Shown piece after piece: positions 17,109 to 25,283 of a DNA stretch of 64,000 nucleotides. The stretch's first letter is position 1. The number at the start of each line of letters is the position of its first letter. The notes under the pieces are model-generated. The model had not been told where the DNA came from and searched no databases. It saw only the letters and a program-made list of their open reading frames with translations. The stretch comes from Thalassospira lohafexi (lineage in GTDB: Bacteria; Pseudomonadota; Alphaproteobacteria; Rhodospirillales; Thalassospiraceae): assembly GCF_002844275.1 (NCBI RefSeq), contig NZ_NXGX01000005.1, positions 186,001 through 250,000 on the forward strand, written 5' to 3'. Both the position numbers and the translations under genes were made by a program.

Positions 17109-18291
17109 CGGCGGCGTTGGCGGAGAGGTTCTGGACCGGATGGATCCATCCGATGCAGCAACAGAAGCCTCCCGTCGGGATGCGTTCCTTGAAATAGCAA
17201 AAGAACTGAAAGCAACCGCCAGCCTTGCGCAGGGTCTAAGGCGTGATATCGAACAGCAAAGACATAACGCTTTAAGCACCGTTGGGGAACTTGAAAACAC
17301 GGTTGATACTCTTCAAGACCTTTATGAAGAGACCCCGACAGATGCAAACCGTCTTATGCTTGAGCAGGCACAGGTTGATCTGGGTGAAGCCCAAAATGAC
17401 CTTGAGGACCTGACCCAACAGAGCCAAGTCATCGCGGGTTTCGAAATTGATGCCACCGGCGGGATGCAAGCAGCAGTAGTAGAGGTCGGCAATGCCGTTA
17501 TGCGCGGCGCACGGGCAAGCCTAGGAGACGCTGCTTTTGCAAGACCGGCCGAGGGATTGGCACTTATCGTGCTTGCTATGTCGGGCGACGACGCTTCGCA
17601 GACTGCACTTGGAGACACAGCAGAAAGCCTGATGTGGCTGGTCAGCAATCTTGATCAGCTTCCTTCTGCGATGGCCGCCTCTGTTACTGACGCATTGGAG
17701 CAAGCACAAGCAGCGTACGAAGCCGGTAACTTTGAAGAAGCCGGGGAAATTGCCGGGCAACTTCAGATTCAGCTACTGGCCACAATCAACACCGGCGTAG
17801 GTGTTAGCGAGGCGGTTGTAGCTGCTGGCAAGAAGCTTATCCGGACGGCAGACATTGACACCACAACCGATACCCCTGCAGGCACTCTCAATCCAGGAGA
17901 AACCGACATTGAGGCTGGAGGCTTGTCTTACTATGATCAATTTAAGAAAGCGGACGGTAGTGGTTGGGATTGGCCGGATAATTTTGGGTTTGCATCTACC
18001 CCCGCAGAAGCAATTCTGCCTATAGGAACTCGTATCGATAGATATGGCTCACCAAAGGGAGCTTTTATGTCACCCGAAGGTACTCCATTCGAACAAAGAG
18101 CTATGGCACCGGGAAGTAAATCAGAGACCTTATACGTATATGAATTAAAGAAAGAACTGCCTATTATCCAAGGAGAAGTTGCACCTGCATTTGATCAACC
18201 GGGAGGCGGAGTACAAATTTTGCCTAACCTCGGTGAAAAAGTGAATGTGCAATGGTTAATCGATAACGGTTATTTGAAAAGGGTAAACTAA
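17059..18291 (+). CDS. Orphan TNT-domain toxin (NAD+ glycohydrolase type), N-terminally truncated exoprotein
   Basis: Four hundred and ten residues from a GTG with no ribosome site; the frame opens only at 17050. Residues 1-285 are helical, Ala/Glu/Asp-rich and unrecognised (probably the pre-toxin part of a longer secreted protein). The last 120 residues are a TNT domain: PDNFGFASTPAEAILPIGTR, DRYGSPKGAFMSPEGTPFEQR, then AFDQPGGGVQ and LIDNGYL. The Arg of DRYG and the Gln of the QPGGG segment match residues needed for NAD+ hydrolysis in mycobacterial TNT. No signal peptide or secretion domain is present, so it looks like a cassette cut off from its carrier. The Imm63-like gene starts after a one-base gap. 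Confidence 0.8.
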   Translation: MPAQAALAYSLNKSSFDGGVGGEVLDRMDPSDAATEASRRDAFLEIAKELKATASLAQGLRRDIEQQRHNALSTVGELENTVDTLQDLYEETPTDANRLMLEQAQVDLGEAQNDLEDLTQQSQVIAGFEIDATGGMQAAVVEVGNAVMRGARASLGDAAFARPAEGLALIVLAMSGDDASQTALGDTAESLMWLVSNLDQLPSAMAASVTDALEQAQAAYEAGNFEEAGEIAGQLQIQLLATINTGVGVSEAVVAAGKKLIRTADIDTTTDTPAGTLNPGETDIEAGGLSYYDQFKKADGSGWDWPDNFGFASTPAEAILPIGTRIDRYGSPKGAFMSPEGTPFEQRAMAPGSKSETLYVYELKKELPIIQGEVAPAFDQPGGGVQILPNLGEKVNVQWLIDNGYLKRVN

Positions 18292-18292
18292 A

Positions 18293-18694
18293 ATGGGCAC
18301 CTCAATAAAAGAAATACAATTACTGGTTTTTCAACTTGGTGATAAGATCGACGCCCCTCACAATTCAACTAGAATATTTGATTCATCACCACAAAATGGC
18401 AAACCTCACTTGGAAATAAAAGGTGAAGAATTTCACTATATTTGCGAAGAGAGAGGCTTAGTTATATGTAAAAATAAAACGAATAACATAGATGAATTAT
18501 TATATTGGATATTCCAAGATATTTCATTTGAAATGGCACTCGATTACGAATACAAAAATAGAATAAAAAATCAAGATTCGCGTATAATATTATTCTCAAA
18601 GCAATTAGAAATATTGCAGAAAATATCAGAAAAATGGAAACTAAAAAGACAGCATGAAATAAATGAAATATTAAAATTTAATCCATTCAAGTGA
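18293..18694 (+). CDS. Imm63-like immunity protein, second copy, next to the TNT toxin
   Basis: A 133-residue soluble protein, very AT-rich in codon use. IDELLYWIFQDISFEMALDY followed by a Lys/Glu-rich helical C terminus (EILQKISEKWKLKRQ) matches the pattern of the protein at 14302. The ATG comes directly after the toxin stop, so translation is probably coupled; the tight spacing suggests it neutralises the TNT domain. The pairing is inferred from adjacency. Confidence 0.72.
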   Translation: MGTSIKEIQLLVFQLGDKIDAPHNSTRIFDSSPQNGKPHLEIKGEEFHYICEERGLVICKNKTNNIDELLYWIFQDISFEMALDYEYKNRIKNQDSRIILFSKQLEILQKISEKWKLKRQHEINEILKFNPFK

Positions 18695-18726
18695 ATATTT
18701 ACAAAGAAAATTGAGGAAGGTTTATT

Positions 18727-18963
18727 TTGCAAACTTTTATCAATACTAACATTGCCGATGACGACTCGGTTCGCTATGGCGACAGCGGTGATGACAGCAT
18801 TACAGCCCGCCGCCTTGCCGCGGAACAAGCCGCAATTATTCATGCTGGCGGCAACCTGTCGCTTTGGGCCGCGCAGAGAACCCATAGCTGCGGTGAAATC
18901 CGCAAGGAAGAAACCGGACTTGTCAGCGCAATCGGTTCTGCATCAGTGTGGAAAAGAGGATAG
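18727..18963 (+). pseudogene. Filamentous hemagglutinin/CdiA-type exoprotein fragment
   Basis: A 78-codon frame with only a TTG start. The segment ITARRLAAEQAAIIHAGGNL resembles the repeats of two-partner-secreted hemagglutinins (consensus like AGGNLxL). GC content rises again here compared with the immunity gene before it. It is probably a leftover piece of the large carrier gene to which the toxin cassettes once belonged. Confidence 0.5.
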
Positions 18964-18977
18964 TCCCGTTTATTTCC
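18950..18977. repeat. GGGGAC-type boundary motif, copy 7 (decayed)
   Basis: GGAAAAGAGGATAGTCCCGT then TTATTTCC keeps the layout of the motif (A-tract, purine core, GTCCC, T-rich end) with several changes. It marks the right edge of the accessory region, about 45 bases before direct repeat copy B. Confidence 0.5.
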
Positions 18978-19019
18978 ATATCTTAAGCGTCCATTTCATC
19001 GCGCTTTAAAATGACTGCC

Positions 19020-19271
19020 CCTCAAAAGAAAACTCAATCAAAAATGACGCTACACCCTTCCATTTCGATATGAAATGACGTTTGGGCCAATCATGGCTTG
19101 AGAGCTTTATCTTGCCGCTTTGCCCGGAATCCGCCAAAACAGATTGCAAAGCAATAAAAGCAACCGCCATTCTGTTCGCAGGGAACGCCCGTGTCCGCCT
19201 TTCATTGGTCGCGCAATCAACGTCTGAGCCTTGTTGCCCGATATACGCTGTTATCGGTGGGGGTTGTTGTG
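19020..19271 (+). repeat. Direct repeat copy B: native upstream region and 5' end of the histidine kinase gene
   Basis: Partner of 16004-16255 (252 bases, no gaps, 19 mismatches by hand count). It contains the kinase ribosome site (AGGGAA) and first codons. Together the two copies flank about 2.8 kb of toxin/immunity genes. Confidence 0.9.
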
Positions 19272-20951
19272 TGCGCGCTGATTGCGTTGAGTTTTTTGTA
19301 TCAACGCTTTTCCAATGAACTGATTGATCGCCTGACCGGGGAGCGGCTGAGCGCGCAAGTTGCCGCGACATCGAATAAGCTTTCAGCATTTCTCGATGCA
19401 CGTATTTATCAGCTGGTCACGCTTTCCAACCACCCGGCCCTACCAGCGTTTATTGACGCACCCAATACGCCGCAGGCCGAAGAAGCGCTGACCCTGTTGC
19501 GGGTTGAGGCAGACTCCCCCGATTTGTATGGCGTGCTGTTTTTTGACCGGCAGGACAATCTTGATCGTCTTGTTGCCGGGCAGGCCGCATCCGGTCCGCC
19601 CTATTGGTCGAAAACCGATTGGGACATCAGCGGACTTCCGCGGGTTACCCATGAAGGGGTCGAGTTTATTGGGCCGAAATTGCCCGAACATGGCAATTCC
19701 GGCTGGCTGTTGATGCGTCAGCAAATCCGCGATTCCGGACTTGGTCAAAACGTATCGGTGGCCCTTCATATGCGTTTGTCATCCTTGACCGAATTGCTGG
19801 CAAGTGCCGGGGTTGCCGGGGTGATTGAGCCACTACTGCGCACGCCGGGTGGCGTAGTACTTGACCCGACGGGGCGCCCGGCCGAGGTCACCGGCGAACT
19901 GGTCGAGGGGCCCAGCATCCTTCCGGGCTGGAACATCGTCATGAGCGTTCATCCGGGCACCATTTTACAGCCAATTGATGAAACGCGACTGTGGCTTTAT
20001 GCCACCGCCATTCTGATTATTGCGGTGATTTTGGCGATCTTCTTTGCCCTGTCGCGCAGCCTGCGCCGCCGGGTGGATACATTGGTGCAAGGGGCCAACA
20101 GCATCGCATCGGGCGACCTTTATTACCGCCTGCCCGAAGGCCGACGGCGCGATGAAATCAGTACAGTTGCCAAGGCGTTCAATACCATGGCCTGGCAGCT
20201 AAAGGATTTGATTGACCGCACGGTGCGGGCCGAAAAGCTTGCGGTTCTCGGGCAGTTTGCCACCGGGGTGGCGCATGAGGTTCGCAATCCGCTGGCGACA
20301 ATGAAAACCACGGTTCAGGCATTAAGCCGGCGCGAACAAGATGAAGAACGCATCACGCTTTTGGATGATATGGGCAGTCAGATCGACCGGTTATCCCGTG
20401 TGGTCAATGATTTGCTATCCTATGGCCGTCCGGGTGAAGCCGCCCCACAAGCCACCGCGATCCGCGAGTTATTCCGGCAAACATCGATCCTGCTTGAACC
20501 GGTTGCCGATGAGGCACATGTCCGGTTCTTTACCAGCGGGGATTCGCGACTTAACGTTTACGTTGATCCCGAGCAAATCTTACAAATCCTGTTAAACCTT
20601 GGCATTAATGCCGTGCAGGCCTGTAATGCGGGGGGAACGGTGAGTTTGCGGGCCGAGGATCACGGCGACACGGTTGAAATTCGGGTTACCGATGATGGGT
20701 GTGGCATCGCGCGTGAGCATTTACTTGACGTCACCCAGCCATTTTTTACCATGAAAAGCAAAGGTACCGGATTGGGACTGACAATCAGCCAGCAATTGGT
20801 TGATGCCAATCACGGTACGATCAACATCGAAAGCGCCCCGCAAGAGGGCACGACGATAATATTGACGTTCCCGGCCAGTGGCCCGGGGATTGGTCAGGAG
20901 GAAATAACAAAAAATGTCCAGGCAGATCAGAATACTGATCGTCGACGATGA
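19191..20951 (+). CDS. Membrane sensor histidine kinase (NtrB/DctB-like) of a two-component system
   Basis: A 586-residue inner-membrane kinase: transmembrane helix near residues 18-40, periplasmic sensor of about 220 residues, second helix near 270-290, HAMP linker (SGDLYYRLPEGRRRDEIS), HisKA box (FATGVAHEVRNPLATMKT), and HATPase with NLGINAVQACN, DDGCGIA and KGTGLGLTISQQ. GTG start with AGGGAA six bases upstream. It overlaps the response regulator by 38 bases. Together they probably sense the substrate of the downstream ABC/dehydrogenase operon. A truncated copy of its 5' end lies at 16175. Confidence 0.92.
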   Translation: MSAFHWSRNQRLSLVARYTLLSVGVVVCALIALSFLYQRFSNELIDRLTGERLSAQVAATSNKLSAFLDARIYQLVTLSNHPALPAFIDAPNTPQAEEALTLLRVEADSPDLYGVLFFDRQDNLDRLVAGQAASGPPYWSKTDWDISGLPRVTHEGVEFIGPKLPEHGNSGWLLMRQQIRDSGLGQNVSVALHMRLSSLTELLASAGVAGVIEPLLRTPGGVVLDPTGRPAEVTGELVEGPSILPGWNIVMSVHPGTILQPIDETRLWLYATAILIIAVILAIFFALSRSLRRRVDTLVQGANSIASGDLYYRLPEGRRRDEISTVAKAFNTMAWQLKDLIDRTVRAEKLAVLGQFATGVAHEVRNPLATMKTTVQALSRREQDEERITLLDDMGSQIDRLSRVVNDLLSYGRPGEAAPQATAIRELFRQTSILLEPVADEAHVRFFTSGDSRLNVYVDPEQILQILLNLGINAVQACNAGGTVSLRAEDHGDTVEIRVTDDGCGIAREHLLDVTQPFFTMKSKGTGLGLTISQQLVDANHGTINIESAPQEGTTIILTFPASGPGIGQEEITKNVQADQNTDRRR

Positions 20952-22293
20952 AGAATCTTTCGTCCGGTCATTAAGCTTTGCGCTTCGTACAGAAGGCATG
21001 GACGTCACCGGAGTACATTCGGGCGAAGACGCCTTTTTGGCGGTGCGCAAACAGCAATTTGATATCATCCTGCTTGATCTGCGTCTTCCGGGTGCGGATG
21101 GCATGGAGGTGCTTGCCAGCATCCAGAAATTGGATATCAGCATTCCGGTCATCATGATTTCGGCCCATGGCGATACGCGTGCGGCCGTTCAGGCGGTTAA
21201 AAACGGGGCTGCGGATTATCTGAGCAAACCGTTTGAGCTTGATGAGTTGATCCACACCATCAAAACCACGCTTGATCAAAGTCAGGTCGCGCTGGAACTT
21301 GATTATCACCGACGTCGTGATGCTGTGCCCGCCAACGGGTTAATCGGTGATTGTGCCGCCATGAGCGCCCTTCGCACCACCATCGACCGGGTCGCACAAA
21401 GCAGTGCGAGCCGTATTTTGCTGTTGGGCGAGTCTGGTACCGGCAAGGCATTGGTCGCACGCGCCATCCACAGCCAAAGCCCGCGCCAAGACCGCGCCTT
21501 TGTCGAGGTCAATTGTGCCGCATTGCCCGAACAACTGATTGAATCGGAATTGTTCGGGGCGGAAAAAGGGTCCTATACCGGCGCGCATCAAAAACGCACG
21601 GGGTTGGTACGACTGGCCGACAGCGGCACCTTGTTTCTCGATGAAATTGGCGAATTGCCCCTCGCCCTTCAGGCCAAGTTTTTGCATTTCCTTGAAAATG
21701 GCGACTATCGCCCGGTCGGGGCAGAACGGTCTGCATCGGCGGACGTGCGGGTGATTGCTGCGACCAACCGCGATCTTGCCGAACAAGTCCGGCTTGGCCA
21801 GTTTCGCGAAGACCTGTTTTATCGATTGAACGTCATTACCATCGATATTCCCGCCCTTCGTGCACGCGGCGAAGATATCCTGAGCCTTGTCAGCCATTTC
21901 GCAGATCGACAGGCACAGGCCGAAGGATGCCGCCCGATCGAGTTTGACAGCGAAACGCAAGGTATATTGCGCACCCACCCTTGGCGCGGCAATGTGCGTG
22001 AGCTTAAAAACCTGATTGAGCGTCTGACGATCCTGTACCCGGGCAAAACCATCAGTGCAGATGTGCTGCCCGGTGAGTTTCATCAAACCGATGATCCGCA
22101 TTATTCCGATGGCACGAACCGTTTATCAAATGCTGCCCACCCGCAGTTACAGGACCGCCTTGATGTCACCGAACGCCACATTGTGCAGGACGCCCTTGAA
22201 CAGGCGGACGGGCACAAAGGCCGGGCGGCAGAAATTCTTGGCATTTCGCGCCATGCCTTAAAACGCCGTTTACAGCGACTTGGCCTGCAATAA
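20914..22293 (+). CDS. NtrC-family sigma-54-dependent response regulator
   Basis: A 459-residue activator. Receiver domain with acidic pocket D11/D12, phospho-acceptor D55 (LLDLRLPG) and K105 (SKPFELDE); AAA+ domain with Walker A GESGTGK (172-178), sensor loop GSYTGA (219-224, in place of the usual GAFTGA) and Walker B LFLDEIGELP; C-terminal Fis-type helix-turn-helix (GRAAEILGISRHALKRRLQ). AGGAGGAAAT precedes the ATG. It should drive a sigma-54 promoter, and one lies 170 bases downstream before the ABC operon. Phe to Tyr in the loop is tolerated in many activators; Ser at the second position is less usual. Confidence 0.94.
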   Translation: MSRQIRILIVDDEESFVRSLSFALRTEGMDVTGVHSGEDAFLAVRKQQFDIILLDLRLPGADGMEVLASIQKLDISIPVIMISAHGDTRAAVQAVKNGAADYLSKPFELDELIHTIKTTLDQSQVALELDYHRRRDAVPANGLIGDCAAMSALRTTIDRVAQSSASRILLLGESGTGKALVARAIHSQSPRQDRAFVEVNCAALPEQLIESELFGAEKGSYTGAHQKRTGLVRLADSGTLFLDEIGELPLALQAKFLHFLENGDYRPVGAERSASADVRVIAATNRDLAEQVRLGQFREDLFYRLNVITIDIPALRARGEDILSLVSHFADRQAQAEGCRPIEFDSETQGILRTHPWRGNVRELKNLIERLTILYPGKTISADVLPGEFHQTDDPHYSDGTNRLSNAAHPQLQDRLDVTERHIVQDALEQADGHKGRAAEILGISRHALKRRLQRLGLQ

Positions 22294-22319
22294 TCCTTTT
22301 TGCCACTGACCGAATTGAG

Positions 22320-22354
22320 CCCTTATGAGCGATAACCGCTCATAAGGGTTTTTC
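22320..22354 (+). terminator. Rho-independent terminator after the response regulator
   Basis: CCCTTATGAGCG (22320-22331) pairs with CGCTCATAAGGG (22337-22348), followed by TTTTT. It ends the two-component unit. Its stem contains one of two GAGCG-N5-CGCTC dyads. Confidence 0.85.
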
Positions 22355-22374
22355 TTTTGGAGCGAAAGCCGCTC
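22327..22374. promoter_or_regulatory. Two GAGCG-N5-CGCTC dyads, candidate upstream activating sites
   Basis: Dyad 1 is at 22327-22341 (spacer ATAAC, within the terminator stem) and dyad 2 at 22360-22374 (spacer AAAGC). Their centres are 33 bases apart, close to three helical turns, and lie about 100-130 bases upstream of the sigma-54 promoter. That is a usual place for NtrC-type activator sites. Binding is inferred. Confidence 0.6.
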
Positions 22375-22460
22375 AACCACGCGATCATAACCAGCCGCCC
22401 AAACACCCAGAAACGTTCAAAACCGCGCCCTGACGGGCTTCGCGACGCACTCCTCCAAAC

Positions 22461-22475
22461 TGGCACAGCCTTTGC
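22461..22475 (+). promoter_or_regulatory. Sigma-54 (-24/-12) promoter of the ABC/GabD/alcohol dehydrogenase operon
   Basis: TGGCACAGCCTTTGC matches the TGGCAC-N5-TTGC consensus with exact spacing between the GG and GC elements. Transcription would start near 22487, about 50 bases before the first binding-protein gene. The NtrC-type activator gene lies directly upstream. Confidence 0.82.
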
Positions 22476-22535
22476 GCAATAGCCCAACAAAGGTACAAAC
22501 ACGAATGGAACAACCATTCGTAGGGAGGATACGTC

Positions 22536-23873
22536 ATGGAGATGCTCAAACACCCGGTTTCCGGGTGCATCACCATAATTGTCGCAACGTTGGTCTTGTT
22601 GGCGGGGACACCCGCACAGGCAGAACGTTTTGAGCTTGGCGCCACATCCGCAGAAGCGGACGCGGTTGTCGGCTGTTTGTACCCAATGACCGGACGATCG
22701 GCGACCTATGGTCGTGACAGCATCGCCGGGATCAAGATTGCCCTTGATGACCTTGCCCAAGAAGCCAAAGCCGGGTTACCCGCGCCAAAACTGCGCGTCA
22801 TTGCCGACGATCCACGATCAAAAGCATCCTATGCGGTGCGACTGGCGCAGGATTTCATTGCCAATGACAAAGCGCAGTTCTTTTGCGGCATTGTCTCATC
22901 GGGTGTTGCGCATGCGGTCAGTGACCTTGCCCAGCGCGAAAAGATCATCATGGTCGGCACCGATCATGCGTCTTCGCGGCTCAGCATCGAGGCCGGGCAT
23001 AAATATTATTTCCGTGTGACCAATGACAGCTGGACGTCGATGGCCGCCGGTGCGCGATACCTGCGCGATCTGCAAAAACAAACCGGTTGGCGCAAACTGG
23101 CGTTTATCGGCCCGGATTATGATTACGGTCATGTGTCATGGACCGACCTTCAACTCGCCCTTTCCGATCTTGGTGTGGCGTATGAAACCGTCGGGTCACT
23201 TTGGCCAAAGCTGTATGAGCCAGACTACTCAATCTATATAAACGCGCTTCAGTCGGCCAAACCCGACATCGTTGTGACCGCACTTTGGGGCGGAGATTTC
23301 ATTGCCTTTATCAAGCAGGCCGCCACCACGCGGTTCTTTGAAACCACGCGGCTGGCCAATTTTGATACCGGGGCGAATTACGATGTGATGACCGCCCTTG
23401 GCGATCAACCGTATCCGGGGCTGATCCTGTCGGCGCGCCATCATAACAACTGGCCCGATACCGGACGCAACAAGCGGTTTGTCACCCAGTTCCATGAAAT
23501 GACCGGGCGTTTTCCGACCTATGCCGCCGAAGGTGCCTATACCGGGATTATCGCGATTGCACGCGCGATTGAAAAAGCCGGTGGAGCCAATGACGACGCG
23601 GCGCTGATCAAAGCGCTTGAGGGGTTGCAACTGGCCCTTCCGGAAGATCCACCCGGTTTCGCATCCTACATCGATCCAGATACCCACCAGATTGTCCAGG
23701 CGCAAGCCGTGGGCACGGTCGTCCATAACGAAGATTTTCCGCCATCAAAACTGATGGTGGGGAATTGGGCGATCTACGACGCCGAAGACCTCAAGCCGTC
23801 AAAAGAGATGGTCAAACGCCGCCGCGACGCGGTAGCGGGCGGGTCGGAGGCAGTACCACCGCCAACACCATAG
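22536..23873 (+). CDS. ABC transporter periplasmic binding protein (Leu/Ile/Val or amide-binding fold), first of two
   Basis: A 445-residue type I binding protein with a Sec signal (hydrophobic stretch, cleavage near PAQA). Family features: GCLYPMTGRSATYG, then IADDPRSKASYAVRLAQDFI, GIVSSGVAHAV and the hinge segment FIGPDYDYG. GGGAGG precedes the ATG. It is the first gene of the sigma-54 operon. A second, only distantly similar binding protein follows after 21 bases, so the transporter may accept two ligands or one protein may serve sensing. Ligand unknown; downstream enzymes suggest a diol or hydroxy acid. Confidence 0.85.
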   Translation: MEMLKHPVSGCITIIVATLVLLAGTPAQAERFELGATSAEADAVVGCLYPMTGRSATYGRDSIAGIKIALDDLAQEAKAGLPAPKLRVIADDPRSKASYAVRLAQDFIANDKAQFFCGIVSSGVAHAVSDLAQREKIIMVGTDHASSRLSIEAGHKYYFRVTNDSWTSMAAGARYLRDLQKQTGWRKLAFIGPDYDYGHVSWTDLQLALSDLGVAYETVGSLWPKLYEPDYSIYINALQSAKPDIVVTALWGGDFIAFIKQAATTRFFETTRLANFDTGANYDVMTALGDQPYPGLILSARHHNNWPDTGRNKRFVTQFHEMTGRFPTYAAEGAYTGIIAIARAIEKAGGANDDAALIKALEGLQLALPEDPPGFASYIDPDTHQIVQAQAVGTVVHNEDFPPSKLMVGNWAIYDAEDLKPSKEMVKRRRDAVAGGSEAVPPPTP

Positions 23874-23894
23874 AGCTTTCCTAGGGAGGAAAAC

Positions 23895-25208
23895 GTGAAG
23901 AATAATAAAGCAACTTTCAGCAAATATCTGGTTTCGGGCGTCACAGCCCTTGCCCTGACTGCCGGTATGGCATCGGGTGCATCTGCGGCCGAAAACGGCA
24001 AATTCCGCGTTGGTATCGTGACGTTCCTGTCAGGTGCCGCAGCGGGCCCGTTTGGTGTTCCGTCTGCCAATGCTGCCAAGGTTCTTGTTGAAGCACTCAA
24101 CAAAGGCGAACTACCGGCCCCTTACGACAAAATGGGCATCAATGGCGTCGAAATCGAAGCCGTGATCATTGACGAAGCCGGTGGTGCCACCAAGCAGGTT
24201 GAAGAATACCGTAACCTTGTACAGCGTCAGAAAGTCGATGCGGTTATCGGGTATGTTTCATCAGGTGATTGCCTTGCGATCGCCCCGGTTGCCGAGGAGC
24301 TTAAAACCTTCACCATCGCATATGATTGCGGCACACCGCGCCTGTTTGCTGACAATGCAGATGCCCAGTACATGTTCCGTACCGGCCTTGACGCATCGGT
24401 CGATAACATCGGTGCCGTCCGCTATCTGGCCGCGACCCGTCCGGATGTCACCCGTCTTTCGGGCATCCAGCAGAACTATTCCTGGGGTCAGGACAGCTGG
24501 GCCGACTTTACCGCAGCGGCTGCGAAACTTCTTCCTGAGTCAGAAATCGTCGAAGAACAGTTTCCGAAAATCTATCAGGGCCAGTACGGCGCAGAAATTT
24601 CTGCCCTGTCGGTTAAACGCCCGGAAATCGTTCACTCCTCCTTCTGGGGTGGTGACATGGAAGCACTTGTCTTGCAGGCAAATGCCCGTGGCCTTCTTGA
24701 AGATGCAACCGGTCTTCTGACCTGTGGTGAAGCAAGCTTTGCCACCTATAAGGATCAGGCCCCCAATGGCATGATCATTGGCGCACGTGGTCCGTTTGGC
24801 GCATTTGCACCGGACAACGCGCTGAACACCTGGTTCAAGGGTGCATACACCGCAGCCTATGATCTTGATCCGGTCTATCCGGCAACGAAAATGGCGCAGG
24901 CGATCCTTGGCCTGAAGTTTGCTGCTGAAAATGCAGGCGTTGCCGACAAGGAAATCCCGACCGCTGAACAGCTTGCATCCGGCATCAAGGGCGCAACCTT
25001 TGAGTCAGTTTCGGGAACCGTCGAAATGGCGCGTGCCAATGGTCATCAGGCCATGCAGGGCATCACTTACGGCGAGTACCACTATGAAGACGGTGAAGCA
25101 TCCATCGTGAATAAAGTCTCGTTCTCTGGCGAGTGTGTCACACCGCCAGAAGGCGTTTCTGCTGCGGAGTGGATTGCCGAGGGTTTCCCGGGCGCTCAGT
25201 GTAACTAA
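23895..25208 (+). CDS. ABC transporter periplasmic binding protein (Leu/Ile/Val or amide-binding fold), second of two
   Basis: A 437-residue protein with a Sec signal ending near ASGASA. The type I fold is shown by FRVGIVTFLSGAAAGPFG, EVIIDEAGGATKQVEEYRNL-like sequence and GYVSSGDCLAI. Several cysteines are present (CGTP, CGEAS, CVTP, and the final QCN), unusual for the family, and DsbB is encoded elsewhere in the window. GGGAGGAAAA precedes the start (GTG at 23895). It is probably the main ligand-binding partner of the LivHMGF-type components that follow. Confidence 0.86.
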   Translation: MKNNKATFSKYLVSGVTALALTAGMASGASAAENGKFRVGIVTFLSGAAAGPFGVPSANAAKVLVEALNKGELPAPYDKMGINGVEIEAVIIDEAGGATKQVEEYRNLVQRQKVDAVIGYVSSGDCLAIAPVAEELKTFTIAYDCGTPRLFADNADAQYMFRTGLDASVDNIGAVRYLAATRPDVTRLSGIQQNYSWGQDSWADFTAAAAKLLPESEIVEEQFPKIYQGQYGAEISALSVKRPEIVHSSFWGGDMEALVLQANARGLLEDATGLLTCGEASFATYKDQAPNGMIIGARGPFGAFAPDNALNTWFKGAYTAAYDLDPVYPATKMAQAILGLKFAAENAGVADKEIPTAEQLASGIKGATFESVSGTVEMARANGHQAMQGITYGEYHYEDGEASIVNKVSFSGECVTPPEGVSAAEWIAEGFPGAQCN

Positions 25209-25283
25209 GCGCATTCTCCCTGTGACTGCGGGCATCCCCATTGCGGGATGTCCGCCCCTTTTCCTGCACATTGGATATTTGTG

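Noticed and set aside
14156..19190. Possible CRISPR array or phage region in the AT-rich accessory DNA
   Set aside because: The repeated motifs are irregularly spaced, in both orientations and tied to coding junctions; there are no regular spacers, cas genes or phage structural genes.
14156..19190. Insertion sequence or transposase within the toxin/immunity region
   Set aside because: No frame with transposase or integrase motifs is present; only short motifs and a duplicated chromosomal segment were found.
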